Source: Nissolia schottii
Lineage: Eukaryota > Streptophyta > Magnoliopsida > Fabales > Fabaceae
Reading direction: 5' to 3'
DNA length: 64,000 bases
NCBI GenBank assembly: GCA_003254905.1
Contig: QANU01011218.1
Coordinates: forward strand, 26,433 to 90,432
Shown: piece after piece, positions 13,087 through 24,705 of the stretch
Position numbering within the stretch: position 1 is the stretch's first letter
Layout of the letters: the number at the start of each line of letters is the position of its first letter
Program-made: the position numbers and the translations under genes
Notes under the pieces: model-generated
The model's input: the letters and a program-made list of their open reading frames with translations, nothing else
The model's database searches: none
Told to the model about the DNA's origin: nothing

Positions 13087-13712
13087 AGTTTTTATTTTCT
13101 ATCTAGTACTTTACTTTTTACTAATATACTTTGCTAAGGCCACAGAGCCAGTTTCATTCAATAATAAAGCAGGATTCCCTAACACTTTTCTCGGAACACA
13201 TGAAAAGGAATGAAACATCAAAAAACATAAGAAGAAATCGTTGAAAAAGTGGTAATGAAATAATATCCCCGAGCTCATTACTCGAGCGTCGACAAAAATC
13301 CGCAAAAAAAATAAACCATATAAGCTCGGTCCCCGGAACCGAAGGCAAATAAATACTAAAGTTATAACCCCGGTGCATGAACTGAAAGGAATGAAAATTT
13401 ACAGAGCTTAATAACATCACAAAAGCAAAAGGAAAACAAAAAAACATTTCATTTAATCTTTCGTAGTTACAAGGTTGACAACCTTCATTTACAGAAACAT
13501 ATCGCTAAACCCTAACCTATTACAAAGCATATTCAAAAAGTTACAAATCTCGCCCTACCCAAAACTTCAGACCCACCATCTTAGGCTTTGTCATTATTAT
13601 TCCCCCATGCTAACTACCACCATCTTGGACTTTGTCTTCATTACTCTCTCAAGGTGGCGTCAACCCATGCAAAAAAACCAACAGCATAAAAAAAAATCTG
13701 CGAAGGATCACA

Positions 13713-15419
13713 TCAATCGTCTAGTTCCTTGATGTTGTTGGTCTCGAGGTCATAATACTTGTTAAGAGAAACCACACCCCAATCAACCTCAATAGCAAGG
13801 TGCTTAACCTGGCCCATCACAGAACCAAATGCAACATACACGACCTCCTTCAATAGCTTCAGGCAAGCATCATACTCCTTCTTCATCTCCTCGCACTCTC
13901 TCTTCATCTCGGTAGCCTTAAACACCTTCTCCTCGGCCAAAACTGCAGCCCTCTCGACATCTGACTCAAGCTTCCTTGACCTCTTCTCAGAAGCAACTAA
14001 CTGTGCCCTCAGCCTTCGAACCGCATCCTCTGTCGACCCTTTCTCCACAGAGAGGTAGCTAACATTCTCCTTTAGCTCCGCAACCTCTCGAAGGAGACCA
14101 TCCACCTCCACGGAGTCCGGGCAGGTGTTGAAGGCATACTTCAGCAAACCTATGGCCTTCCCCAGGAGACAAAAGCTACGAGCAAAAGCTTCATCTAAGG
14201 AAACATCCCCCAGATGACACTTCGCTTCATCAGATAAGTAGTTTCCCTCAAAAATCTCTAAGTCCATGTCCTTCAACCATGCCTGAACAAGTGCGCTGGA
14301 GACGTGCCCACACGTGCTGCGAGAGGTTCTAGCACAGGCACATTTTCTCCGTGGAGGCTTTCTATCTTTTGCAGCAGATTGCGAAGGAGAAATCTCTACG
14401 TGGATGGGAGAAGCGGGGATCTTCGCAGCCCTTTGACCCCTAAACTCTTCATTCACGGAAGCATTCGGATGCCTCCTCAATTCCCTAAGCTTCTCTTGTG
14501 ATGTCATGCTTCTGCGGAGTTTAGCACCTATAATAAAAGATTCAACAATAGATTCAACAAAATATTCAACAATCAGCACAATAACTTGGAAGCCAATAGA
14601 TAACAGCAAAATAAACAACAACAGTTACCTAAACTATTCTCGTGTCAAGCCCCTCCACAATCTCCCTCAGATTCGTGGGTCCATCCCCAGCCAAAGCAAC
14701 AAAACATTCTCTCTCAACAAGCTCATCCTCGGACAAATCATCCAGACGTTCATGGTGGATATTCTTGTTCCAATAACAAGAGATCCCCACCTAGGTGTCT
14801 TGGTCCCCCTCTCGGAACGCAATCATCCCCGGAGCAATAAAAACCTTAAAATACTTCCACTTAAACTCTTGATACGACTTCTCCCACCTACTAAATATCC
14901 TTGTACCAGACACACCCTTGAACCTGTGTCAGGTCTTCTACCTAGACCGTGTCCCCGGAATAATTCCTTCTATGGGGTTGGTCAAAGTAAACAAGCTCAA
15001 GAAGGTCTTCGACAAAGGCTCCACTCCAAACACCTCGCAGACCACCTCAAACCCATGGATCAGAGCCCATCCATTGGGATGAAGTTGGGTAGGACTAAAG
15101 GCACATAGTCGCATCAACTCCCGTTCGAAGATGGTAAACGGAAGCCTAACACACATCACAGAAAATGAGGGGTATCATTATGCCTCAACATACATACCCT
15201 CTCGTCCGCAAAGTCAATTTCTAGCCTATACTTGTGATCTTCCACCCCCTCCTCCGTCAGCTCCAACGCCTCACTCAAACAATTAATGTGTTCCTCCTTA
15301 ATAATGGAGGGAATAGAGAACACGTCCGAGTCTATCCACCCATAGGCCAAGCGTTCGTGGGATCCCCGTAAGGGACATGACTCCTTTAACTCTTGGAAAG
15401 TTTTTGTCAACCTCCCCAT
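13713..15419 (-). pseudogene. Antisense extra ORF: putative gypsy-type transposon protein (PF04195-like)
   Basis: Three minus-strand pieces in sequence. Residues encoded at 15156-15419 are an N-terminal segment. 14938-15159 carries the conserved LPFTIFERELMRL and QLHPNGWA motifs typical of the plant 'putative gypsy type transposon' domain. 13713-14621 encodes 302 residues with a long coiled coil (about residues 175-260, heptads rich in Glu, Lys, Arg and Leu). A frameshift links the first two, which overlap by four bases, and stops separate the last. Function of this family is unknown. Its tail-to-tail position with the integrase fragment supports a single element rather than two insertions. 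Confidence 0.7.
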
Positions 15420-16041
15420 GAGTTCAGAAGCCTCAAACTACTAAAATCCCTAACTACTACAGAAATCGTAATCTACTTCTCACCATCCACAAAGAATAAC
15501 AGAGGAAAGATGCCCAGAATGCCCACAACAACAGAGAATCAAGTGAAAAAATCACAACCAGTGAATCAAACGAAAAATCACCAACAACGTAGGCATATTG
15601 ATAAACTTTGGGTGATGAAAAAAGTTACAAATATTCAGTTAGTTTAAAATAAATAGTATATTTATATCTTATTAATATTAAACTGATTTATTATTTTTAA
15701 TTTGTAAGTGCTGTTAAGTTATTTTATGAATAATATTCTTCTTTTTACGTAGGGGGGGGGGGTTAGCTAATAATAGTAAGTTTCAGTACAAATCATTATT
15801 TATCTTACCTGTTTACCAAAATATCATTTATCTTAGCTTGGAATCATAACTTGAGTATGTGCATTGTACTGTTGAGTCACTCAACTTGAGTGAAGGAGAA
15901 AAAAGGATAAAAAAATTATTATTTTTTTTCATTGGAAGGTTTTACGTAAAATGAAGAAAAGTTAGAGAATTTTATATGCTCCTCTAATGCCATCTTTACT
16001 CTTACAAATTTAAAAATCTTATAATCATAGCAAAAAGAAAA

Positions 16042-16564
16042 GGGTAAAAATTGTTTTGGTCCTTAAATTTGTAAATTCGAGTCATTTTTTACCTAAAATT
16101 TTAAATTTGACATTTTAATTTATAACATTGTAAGTCATAGATTAAGGTAGCATTTCATTTCATTATCATTCACAATTTTGTTAATTTGTCACATTAAATG
16201 AGACTGTGACAACTACTAAAATTCTAAATAAGTTGTGATAATATTTAGGACTAAAAATGAGGTAGAGCATTTGGTATTGTAAATGAAGTTGTAGTGGAAA
16301 TTGAGATTTGCAGTTCTAAGTATTGTCACAACCACATTTCCAATCCCAATAGTGACACAATCTCATTTACAGGCTCAACGGTTGTAACAACTATATTTTC
16401 AGACTCAAGTAGTGACATATCAGGAAAAACGTGAATGATAATGAATTGAAAGACTAATTTGATCTATAACTTACAAGTTCAATTATTAAAATGTTAGATT
16501 TTAAATTTTAGAAACTAAAGTGAATCACACTTATAGTTTTAAAAACTAAAACAAGCATTGCCCC
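16042..16564. mobile_element. Mutator-like MITE with long imperfect TIRs
   Basis: 523-bp element whose two ends are long inverted repeats (GGGTAAAAATTGTTTTGGTC at the left against GGGGCAATGCTTGTTTTAGT read from the right, continuing inward for over 80 bases with divergence). Flanking 9-mers AAAAGAAAA and AAAAGAATC agree at 7 of 9, consistent with the 9-bp duplications of Mutator-like elements. No coding capacity. Confidence 0.6.
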
Positions 16565-16654
16565 AAAAGAATCCAACTTTAAAAATATTTTTAAAGATCT
16601 AAATGAAGGCTGAAAATAAAATCACGACTCCACTTCGCATTTCATTATCTTGGC

Positions 16655-17099
16655 CAGAGGTGGGTATGCGAGCCGACTTGATCCATTTAACCCGGTCCGT
16701 GATGAACTAAAATTAAATGGGCTCGGGTAGACCGGATTGGTTTGCAAAATAAATAAACTGACAACTATATCGGCTTGCATCCGCATTGCATAACTCGCGG
16801 GGTTCACAGACTGGCCGGCATTATGTCTTTAAAAAAACTTCTAGTCCATCCTATTTGATATTTTTTAGTCCAATACAAATAAAAAAAGAAAAATGTAAAT
16901 TTACATGTAAGATCATTATTTTTTGAACATACAATGATAAAAGATTAAGAAAATTTTGCGTGGAATTTGAGTTTTCGTGGAATGAATTTGAAATTTGTGG
17001 TTGTTCCTTATTAGTTGGGTTGAGTTTGAATATTAGGTGTTATAAGAAAAATAAATCAAATAAATAATAAGTGAATAAAAAATAAATAAATAACAATTG

Positions 17100-17135
<36 letters not shown>

Positions 17136-17291
17136 AAATTGAGTAGTTCACGGGTTGATCCGCGAATCCCGCAGGTTGAGCCCACTAAACCAATGGATTA
17201 CGCGGGATGAACCAACAAATCTATGTTTAAACAGATTAACAAAATAACTGATTTTAACTTAACAGATCTGTGACCCATATACCCGCCTCTA
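16655..17291. mobile_element. hAT-like non-autonomous element
   Basis: 637-bp element with 13-bp terminal inverted repeats CAGAGGTGGGTAT and TAGAGGCGGGTAT (11 of 13). It is flanked by ATCTTGGC (16647-16654) and CTCTTAGC (17292-17299), 6 of 8 identical. It contains a (TA)n tract at about 17101-17137 and no transposase. It lies 90 bp from the Mutator-like element. Confidence 0.65.
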
Positions 17292-17579
17292 CTCTTAGCT
17301 TTCTCACCCCTCCCTCTCAATATGAAAGAGTAGAGAAACTCATACTCTAGGACAATGCAACTAGCCAACTAGGGTTTGTATTAAATGAGCTATGAACGTA
17401 AATGATCTAATACAGAATGTGGTCAAATAAACCATCGATATATGATCTGCTAGTAGTTAGAAGGCAATACCACAACATATGGTAGCACTATATATATATA
17501 CACACACACTTTACATGGACTAGAGCTCATCATATATATATTAATCAGGTGAGAAATTAGAATTAATTAGAACTTGGTC

Positions 17580-17990
17580 GTGGATCTGCAAAGGGCAATC
17601 CTCAATCCAAACGTAATCCTAACAAATACTAGCAATCTTTGCCAAGTTATGGGTTGCCATGCTACCTCCCTTTTCAGTGTGGGAAAATAAATAAGATTCG
17701 AACTCTAACCCAATAACTATACACTCACCTATTATTGAATGGAAATGAGAAGGGTGACTCTGATAGCGATGAATAGCGTTGATCACTTTTCTAAAGAACA
17801 TAGAGTATTTGTGGCCAGCCCCTCCGCCGTGATATGAAACGTTGTCTTTGTGGCTTGCAAGCGTTGAAGACACAGAGTATTGCCGGCAATTCCTCTTCGT
17901 TCCAAGCTGCCTTTCACCGGAAGGATATCATGCCAAAACAAAAGCTTGCTCCACGGAGGAGTACTCAGCTTTCAATTTAATTCTATACGT
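17580..17990 (-). mobile_element. LINE-type remnant (zf-RVT and RNase H-like pieces)
   Basis: Read on the minus strand, 17990-17860 resembles the zinc-binding region after plant LINE reverse transcriptases (LPVKGSLERRGIAGNTLC). 17780-17619 resembles the end of the plant RNase H-like domain (IIGEC...ATHNLAKIA). The pieces are in different frames. The identification is by motif memory only. Confidence 0.45.
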
Positions 17991-18605
17991 TTCTAATAAT
18001 TTTTAATTTGGTTTCTTGTCACTTTTTATTATCATGTAAACTCACAATAAATATTGACATGACACAAACAATGTTGATATAGCGTTACATGTGAATTGTG
18101 CTATATTAGCATGTTCTGTTACTTAAGTGATAAAAATTTAATTGTTGGTCAAATTGAGTAAGATTCGTAACGTAAATGACCAAATTGAAGAGAAAGATAA
18201 TGGACCAATTAAAAACAAAAAAAACAAATAAAGATAACAAACGGAAAAACTTATATTTCCCATAAGAAAAAGAAATCCAAGTAACACTCTTCTAACATCC
18301 GTGGCAATTGTGTAATATTGTATATGTATATCTTGCAGTATCACTATTCCTGAGAGGTTTTCATCAATTGTTTACCTGAAGATTGAAGATACTAGAAGCC
18401 GTGGATGCGAAGGAAGGGTTTTGTTGTGTTTCCTTGGGTTGGAATCCAAGAACCCTGCAACATTCATATTACTATTTCATTTATTCCTTTCTTCCTTCCT
18501 TCATTTTACTATTCTTCACACACAAATACACAAACAGATATATTGATGATAATATTGATTGTTGTTGAGCCTTAATTGTGGAATCAGTAATCATAGAGGG
18601 AACAA

Positions 18606-20126
18606 ATGGGGGTGCTTTCCAATAAGGTTGATCGTCAACAACTGAAACCTGGTGATCATATTTACTCTTGGAGGCAGGCTTACATCTATGCACATCATGG
18701 TCATCTCTTATCTCTTCTTTTATATTGCTCTTTCATGTCTTATATTTTATTTTCCTTGTTAATATAGATTTCTTGCATCTTTCCTTCAAATTTGCAAACA
18801 TTTGTGGCTTATATTTGACTCCTCTGACTTGGCGTGAGAGAATAAGCTGCACAATCTCAACCATTAATAAAAAAAAAATTAATTGCACAAATTATTACAT
18901 AAGTATAGTTCATATAACTGCTTGTATCTTATAAAATCTCATGCCGCTATTTATTTTAGGGTTTTGAGGAATCAAGAAAAAGAAAATTTTTATTGAAACT
19001 AATATATAACTTTTAAAATTTTAATGCATTGAAAACTTCAAAAAAAAATTCACTCTTAATTCTTTAACAAATGTCTTAGTGACAATTGTTAGCAATTTTG
19101 TATTAATCAATGATTGAAATTATACATTTCATCCCCTCTGAAAGGCACCTTGTACTTTGGAAAAGTCAAATAGTATATCAGAAATCTCAAATACACTTCA
19201 CTTTGTACTAAGAAATTCAGAACAAGAAAGACTATCCTTGGGAGCAATTCTAGAATCAATAAACATTTTGCTGAGGGTAATGCGAAGTTAGATTGAGTGG
19301 CTTTTTTTCTTTCTTTCTGGAATGCTTCAGACCATTTCCATATTTGATACTTCTGTTTTTCATTGGACTTTGGAATCTGTGGATTCAGTTAATTTATGGA
19401 TAATACTGAAATTGTCCATGTTTGTTGTGCCAACTGCTTTTGTACAAGATACCAGGAATCTATGTTGGTAAGGGAATGGTGATCCACTTCACCAGAGGTG
19501 ATGCAGGACAAGAAGTTGGAACAGGAACTGTCTTAGACCGTCTTCTTTTCAGTTCACCACCTTCTCATGCCACTGACACACCATGCCAAAGATGTGGTCA
19601 CCACCAAACAAGGACTAATGGTGTCATCTCTTCATGCTTGGATTGTTTCCTTTCAGGGGGTGACCTATACCTCTTTGAGTATGGTGTCTCACCTGCATTC
19701 TTTTTAGCCAAGGCTAGAGGAGGCACCTGCACCCTAGCCACTTCTGATTCAGCCACAGAAGTCCTCCGCCGTGCCTTGTTCCTCCTCGAGAAGGGATTCG
19801 GCGGCTACCATGTCTTCAAGAATAACTGCGAGGATTTCGCGATTTACTGCAAAACAGGGCTGCTTGTGTTCACAAACATCAGCGTCGGCCGGAGCGGGCA
19901 AGCGGCATCTTGTTTTGCTGCTGCTAGTGCTGTAGTTTCTTCGCCGCTTCGGTTCATGACCTCGAGTTTCGGTGGTCTGTCGTTGGTTGGTTGCAGCATG
20001 TACTGTGTCAGCCGGTTGGTTTCTGATATTGGAGTACGCCGCGATGTAACTAAAGTTCCGGTGGAGAAGCTTATAGCTTTGCTAGATTCACCGGATAAGA
20101 TGACTGAAATGGTCAAGATAGGATAA
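18606..20126 (+). CDS. LRAT/NlpC-P60-fold protein (LEAD-SENSITIVE 1-like)
   Basis: Two exons, 18606-18699 and 19456-20126, joined in phase 1 to give 254 residues. The start ATG opens MGVLSNKVDRQQLKPGDHIYSW, the typical beginning of plant LRAT-domain proteins. The permuted NlpC/P60 papain-like fold is recognised by GDHIY, the YAHHGIYVG segment (candidate catalytic His30/His31), VIHFTRG (His42) and NNCEDFAIYCKTG (candidate nucleophile Cys156). A CxxC pair (PCQRC and SCLDC) in the insert is shared by plant members. The C-terminus has small hydrophobic stretches that could associate with membranes. In animals this fold gives acyltransferases and phospholipases; the plant substrate is unknown to me. 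The 756-bp intron falls between the two catalytic histidine segments. The domain call is secure, the plant name less so. Confidence 0.92.
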
Positions 20127-21065
20127 CTGCAACAGCCAAGGACGACTAGAGATGGTTGGAATAAATAAAGTCAAGTCTAATTTATGTTCTAAAAATGCCT
20201 TCTCTTAAATATTTACAGAAGTTGCCTGTGACATCTGCAGTTTTCATTTATGCAGTTTCAATATGCATAAGATGTTCACAAGTGATTCTCATTCTTGTTC
20301 AGCAGGAGTTAAAATATTTATTTACTCTTGCCAGCATACTATTTATTTTAGTCCCTGCTTTCGATCTTGTATTTGTACCAAGCAACAAGCTGAGTGAGTT
20401 GCACAATTTGTTTGCATTTTAATATGTCATTATGGAAAACAGAATCTTCCATATCATAAATTGATTGAGGATATTAATGTGCCTTTCATCAGTTGCACAT
20501 AAACTCTAACTAAGAAGGAGTAAACTTTCAAATTCGTTCCTAAAGTTGTTAGCCTCCATTAAGTCCGTCTTCAAATTATGAACATTGGCATATTAATATC
20601 TGAGATTGCCAAAAGCTGATCAAGTTAATCTCTAAGAAAGACTAATTTGACCAGTGTCCAAGGACTAAGTTGACCACCTTTTGGCAACTTCAAGAACTAA
20701 TTATGACCATTTTCATAATCAAGGATGAACTTGACTAATGATGACAACACCGGAGACGAATTTGAAGGTTTACTCAACTAAGAAGAAAAGAGAAAATTAA
20801 AGCCTTGAAAGCATAACAAAAAATAAAGCTGTAAATGGTAAACCACACTTGTAAAGCTGCAGAACTTATTACATGATTTTGCTATAACAAACTGGAATGT
20901 ATCATTACACGTAGTTTCAACTGTATTACCTACAAAAGTACATTAAAATACAAATACAAAAAAAAATAAAATGAAATCTCCAGTGCCATCAAAGGGTGCA
21001 CTAATTATACCTATTACCTATCGATGAAGGCATCCAAACTTTGACCAAACATGACATCCATTCTT
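20127..21065. other. Convergent intergenic region
   Basis: 3' flanks of the LRAT gene (plus) and the small transmembrane protein gene (minus). Holds the MITE at 20518-20775. The open frame at 20195-20422 has no recognisable domain and probably lies in the LRAT 3' UTR. Confidence 0.5.
20518..20775. mobile_element. Mutator-like MITE with perfect 10-bp target duplication
   Basis: 258-bp element with inverted ends starting GAGTAAACTTTCAAATTCGT and GAGTAAACCTTCAAATTCGT (19 of 20). It is flanked on both sides by the identical 10-mer AACTAAGAAG (20508-20517 and 20776-20785). Length and duplication size fit a Mutator-derived MITE. It lies about 390 bp past the LRAT stop codon. Confidence 0.85.
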
Positions 21066-22854
21066 CTAGTAAGGCCAAAAGTCTGGTCCACCAGGCTTCT
21101 TTACGAGGATTTGATTGTATTCAGGCCTTGATGTCTGCAGTTGATACAAACATTTATTAGAACTCACTACCAAAGGAAATTATGAGATAAATGGAGCAGG
21201 ATTTTAGATAGGAAAGATGTCTCATGTCGCCATGCATTTCAATATATTATGACCAACTCTGGGCTGAACATTTGATGCTGAAGGCAGATAGATACACTGT
21301 TAGAACCATGGTATCAGACATGGAAAATAGAAGCTGATATGAGTGTGATATCAGACTCTGATGTAAAATATTCACGATCAAAGAGAAAAACAAAGAGCTC
21401 TAGGTATTTGAGAGACCTACCCAAGCCCAATTCCTTCCAATTCTAAGATGCCCTCCTCGATACCCTTTTCCCCCTTGCCTATATTGTCTACCCACCATCC
21501 CCCCAAATCAGAATATACTCTCTCCAATCTGCTAACTCGGCACATTTAGTAATGCAAGAGTGTGTGCTTCCTAATTGATATTCATGAAGACCGTAGCCTA
21601 TATCCCAAGGTAAAACTTCATTAATGCATAGTGCTCCAAACAAACAAACAAAAGTAACTTAGACCTCAATAACCCGTTTCCAAAACAAAAAACACAGCCA
21701 CACTAACTCCTGATTCAAAAAGCTTTGAGTGTTCTCCATGACTTAAAGAAATATAACACGGTGGAACAGACATTCAGGCCCCATTGTTTGGTGTTGATCC
21801 TCTCACTGTTGGTGCTCACCCAACAAGGGAACTTTCAGACTAAATGTTGATGCGGCTACTAGGGATGATTGAGGGGGGGGGGGGCAATGGCATGGCGATC
21901 AGAGATGCAGCGGGTGCTATCCTATCTGCACTCTGCAGGAAATTAGCACCTCCCTTCTGGCTTCAGCTTGCGTCCTGCTGAAGCCAGTGCATGCCTGTTT
22001 GGCATTAATCGCCCACGAGTTATGCTCCATGGCCTTGGTCTTGGAAGCTACTAGCTAGTCATTTTTGAAGTCATAAACTACTACTCCCAAAAGAAGTAGC
22101 GTGATTCCTAATTCGGTCAGGCATTGGAAGATCATATCTCTATTTCCACTCATTTTCAATCTTTTAACAAGTATGCCATCTTAGAAGACCTGGAAATAAC
22201 GCAGCTCACGAATTAGCTAAACTTACCCTCTCAAATTTCAAACCAGGTATTGATTGATGAGGCCCCTGAACCCAGTCGTAGCCTGGCCATTTTGGAACTA
22301 TTTTAGTCCCTCTAAATGAAATCATGCTTGACGAGTCCAAAAAAAAACTAAACACACACACACACACACACACAAATGTGCTGTGATTGTCTACTGGCGA
22401 TAGAGCAAACTTAACAGAGTTTCAGATCCATAAAACTTTTAATATAAGTTTTTTAATTCAAAGTAGATATAATTTACATCCAATTCCAAAGAATAACAAC
22501 AAAACGGTCCAAATTTTCATCAACTTATCCCATGAATCACACATGAACTAACAGAAAAATTAGATATATTGAGATCACACACATGATGCTTAATCTCAAA
22601 GTTCATCTTAATTCTTCTTCCTACAAGACTAGAATGATCCAAAAAACTTACGATAGGATAAAAAATCAAAGATAAGAAGCATATGACACTGAGAGAGAGA
22701 TAGGGAAAGTTACGATGTCTTTGAAGACGATATAAGCGATGACGAAGAAGAGGAAGAAGAGGATCTCAAACTCCGCGTATCTCACGAACGCAAATACGGC
22801 CCCAACCGCCCGAGTCAGCGCCGACTCGTTGCGAGTCTCGCCTCGCCTCGCCAT
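21066..22854 (-). CDS. Small conserved plant transmembrane protein (69 aa)
   Basis: Two exons on the minus strand, 22714-22854 and 21066-21134, joined in phase 0 after a 1.58-kb intron. The 69-residue product starts MARRGETRNESALTRAVGAV, has one transmembrane helix at about residues 27-44 (EFEILFFLFFVIAYIVF), and ends with a conserved basic tail, RPEYNQILVKKPGGPDFWPY. The second exon of 23 codons is invisible to simple ORF calling; it was found because the tail matches what I recall of this uncharacterised plant family. No function is known to me. The basic N-terminus and short tail suggest a single-pass organelle or endomembrane protein. The 5' flank carries a CT microsatellite. The intron holds a LINE RNase H remnant, a poly-G tract and a CA repeat. 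Confidence 0.85.
21800..22110 (+). mobile_element. RNase H-like retroelement remnant in intron
   Basis: Plus-strand translation in shifting frames shows RLNVDAATRDD, then GMAIRDAAGAILSALCRKL, then SAEACACLFGI. These resemble the RVT_3 RNase H domain common in plant LINE-derived sequences. A G12 tract at 21873-21884 interrupts it. It lies in the intron of the minus-strand small membrane protein gene and is non-functional. Confidence 0.45.
22347..22374. repeat. (CA)n microsatellite
   Basis: About 12 CA units inside the intron of the small transmembrane protein gene. Confidence 0.85.
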
Positions 22855-22898
22855 CGTTTGGTCTTTCTCCGACGAATTCCCAACTACAACAACAGCAA

Positions 22899-22933
22899 TC
22901 TCTCTCTCTCTCTCTCTTGCTCTCGCTCTCGCT
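22899..22933. repeat. (TC)n microsatellite in 5' flank
   Basis: A TC run followed by degenerate GCTCTC units, 45 to 80 bp upstream of the start of the minus-strand small membrane protein gene, probably within its 5' UTR or promoter. Confidence 0.85.
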
Positions 22934-23085
22934 CCAAGAAACGAAGCAACCTCAGCGCGAAATGGGTTAATCGCGGCCCAAATAATGCTCGAATCATATT
23001 TGATGGAAAATCCGAAAAGTCAAACGGCCCAACTAACTTGGTTTTTATTAGTCTAGATACTATATGTTTTGGGTTAACTCCATCC

Positions 23086-23087
<2 letters not shown>

Positions 23088-23133
<46 letters not shown>
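23088..23133. repeat. (TA)n microsatellite
   Basis: About 22 uninterrupted TA units, adjacent to the 3' side of a SINE. Confidence 0.95.
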
Positions 23134-23136
<3 letters not shown>

Positions 23137-23168
23137 GGCTGCAAATTAGCGTATAGTCTAATGGTTAC

Positions 23169-23345
23169 TTTTTTTCTTAGGTTATCTGTCTGGTATCCAA
23201 GGCTTAACCTTAACTAATCCTAGTCAACTCGGGTCGCGCACCTGACTATGCGGGTGAGTCTCCCCGCGAGGATAACTGCGTGCACAAGGTCTCAAACTCG
23301 AGACCTTACTTAAGCGATACCAAGCCGCTCAATTAGGCCACAAAT
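23169..23345 (-). mobile_element. tRNA-derived SINE (diverged copy)
   Basis: On the minus strand a tRNA-like head has an A-box region (GAGCGGCTTGGTATCGC) and a B-box-like segment (CGAGTTTGAGACC), then a conserved body and an A-rich tail (T-run on the plus strand at 23169-23175). It is clearly homologous to 39680-39862. Flanks TAGTCTAATGGTTAC and TAGTCTATAATAAC look like a decayed target duplication. Confidence 0.75.
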
Positions 23346-23392
23346 TTAGTCTATAATAACTTTTTTTCTCCAATGCTTGAGTTCTGCTACAC

Positions 23393-23591
23393 GTACACCA
23401 AAAATCATACACCATACATACATCTCGTACTTATATACATAAAGTTTGTATTTTAACTAATGTAATGTTTGTGCACTTAATTAAGTATAATTGAGAGTAT
23501 GATTTACAAGTTTGTAATGTTTGTGCACTCGTGAGAATAAAGTTTGTGCATTATGAATAGTGTATGTATGAGTGTATGAAATTGGGTGTAC
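23393..23591. mobile_element. MITE with long TIRs and internal TTTGTGCA copies
   Basis: About 200 bp. The left end GTACACCAAAAATCATACAC and the right end read inward, GTACACCCAATTTCATACAC, continue in agreement to CATACATAC (about 25 of 30). The interior carries three copies of TTTGTGCA, the same octamer arrayed at 38157-38640. Inverted similarity may extend some 12 bp beyond these limits. Confidence 0.6.
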
Positions 23592-23733
23592 ATGAATCAA
23601 AACACCTTCAGAAAATTCAATGGTGCTAATATCATTGTGTTAGATACTTAATTAAGTGTTTCATTAACTTAAATTATCTTTTATTTTAAATTTATAATTG
23701 AAGTACATTCTTTTAAATACTTGGCACCATACC

Positions 23734-24420
23734 TAGGGATAGAAAATGGGTAAAGTTGAGTAGAGTTTTGGCAATCTGTTGGATAAAAAAAATTCTATTA
23801 TACCTGCTACTTTCTAAAATGTATTTTTATGTTTACATAATATAAATATCAACTACAAAAAATAATTATTTTAGTGTATAATAACAACACAATTTATTAA
23901 CATTTAAATCATATATAGTCACGTTAACACAATAAAACCAAGACAATACGCAAACTTCTTCAAACAAATCAGACCAATAAAAGTAGTTTCTACCTTCTAT
24001 TCATATTTATTATATATATATATAAAGAAAAGAAAACATAACAACTACATATAGACATTAGTTATCAAGAAATAATTTCACATCAAGAAAAATCTTACGT
24101 CACAAGTATTCTATAAAGAAAATTTGGATATAATTGCAAAAAAGTGACCTCAAAGATAAAATGTAGAACTTAAACCTCATAGAAGGGAATGATGATAGAA
24201 AATATAAGTATGGTCCAAAGAAAATTATAGAAAAGAACAAAGAAAATTATGGTAAAAAATAAAACATAATAGGGTGTAAGTAAGGTCGGGATGGATACAT
24301 TAAAACCCTAACCCTATCCTAACTCGTGCGAGTAATTTCATTGAAGAGTGGGTTTTTACTCAACCCGTCGGGTTGGGTTAGGGAATGTGCCTCTAGGCAG
24401 GGTACAAATTGCCATCCCTG
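23734..24420. mobile_element. hAT-like non-autonomous element
   Basis: 687-bp element. The left end TAGGGATAGAAAATGGGTA and the right end read inward, CAGGGATGGCAATTTGTACC, are imperfect inverted repeats of the widespread plant type with GGGATGGCAAT. It is flanked by ACCATACC (23726-23733) and GCCATACT (24421-24428), 6 of 8. No transposase. Confidence 0.65.
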
Positions 24421-24705
24421 GCCATACTATCATAAAAACTTGAGAAATTCTTATATGCTCCTGGAACACAGTTAATGTGTGTTATAAGAATATTATCTAT
24501 CATAAATTTCGATTTACAATGCTTAAAAAATATATAAACACAAAGAAATCAATGGTAGATAATCCTAGAGCACACACAAGAATTTCTTTAAAAACTTAGT
24601 CCCCCCAAAAAAAAGAGCCTATATTATCATAAAGAAGTGCTTAGGAGACCTACTCTAGGCCTAACTTCCTACTCTAAACTTAACTTATCATGTCATTCAT
24701 CTTAA

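Larger units (their letters stand above)
12470..15460. mobile_element. Decayed Ty3/gypsy (Tat-lineage-like) retrotransposon remnant
   Basis: A 5'-truncated element. A sense integrase fragment on the plus strand (12475-13086) is followed by an extra open reading frame on the opposite strand (13713-15419). An antisense extra ORF between pol and the 3' LTR is a documented trait of several Tat-lineage plant Ty3/gypsy elements. No gag, protease or reverse transcriptase is present. I could not define either LTR; a purine-rich stretch near 15500 might be the polypurine tract. The element is interrupted by stops and frameshifts and is inactive. Confidence 0.75.
15461..18605. other. Repeat-rich intergenic region
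   Basis: Apart from the Mutator-like, hAT-like and LINE remnants listed separately, this holds a G11 tract at 15752-15762, AT-rich DNA and the presumed promoter of the LRAT gene. I see no gene. Confidence 0.5.

Noticed and set aside
20195-20422. 75-residue hydrophobic ORF after the LRAT gene
   Set aside because: No recognisable domain, no splice context, lies in the probable 3' UTR.
24302-24323. Telomere-like AAACCCTAACCCTA
   Set aside because: Only about two units, inside a hAT-like element; not an interstitial telomere array.
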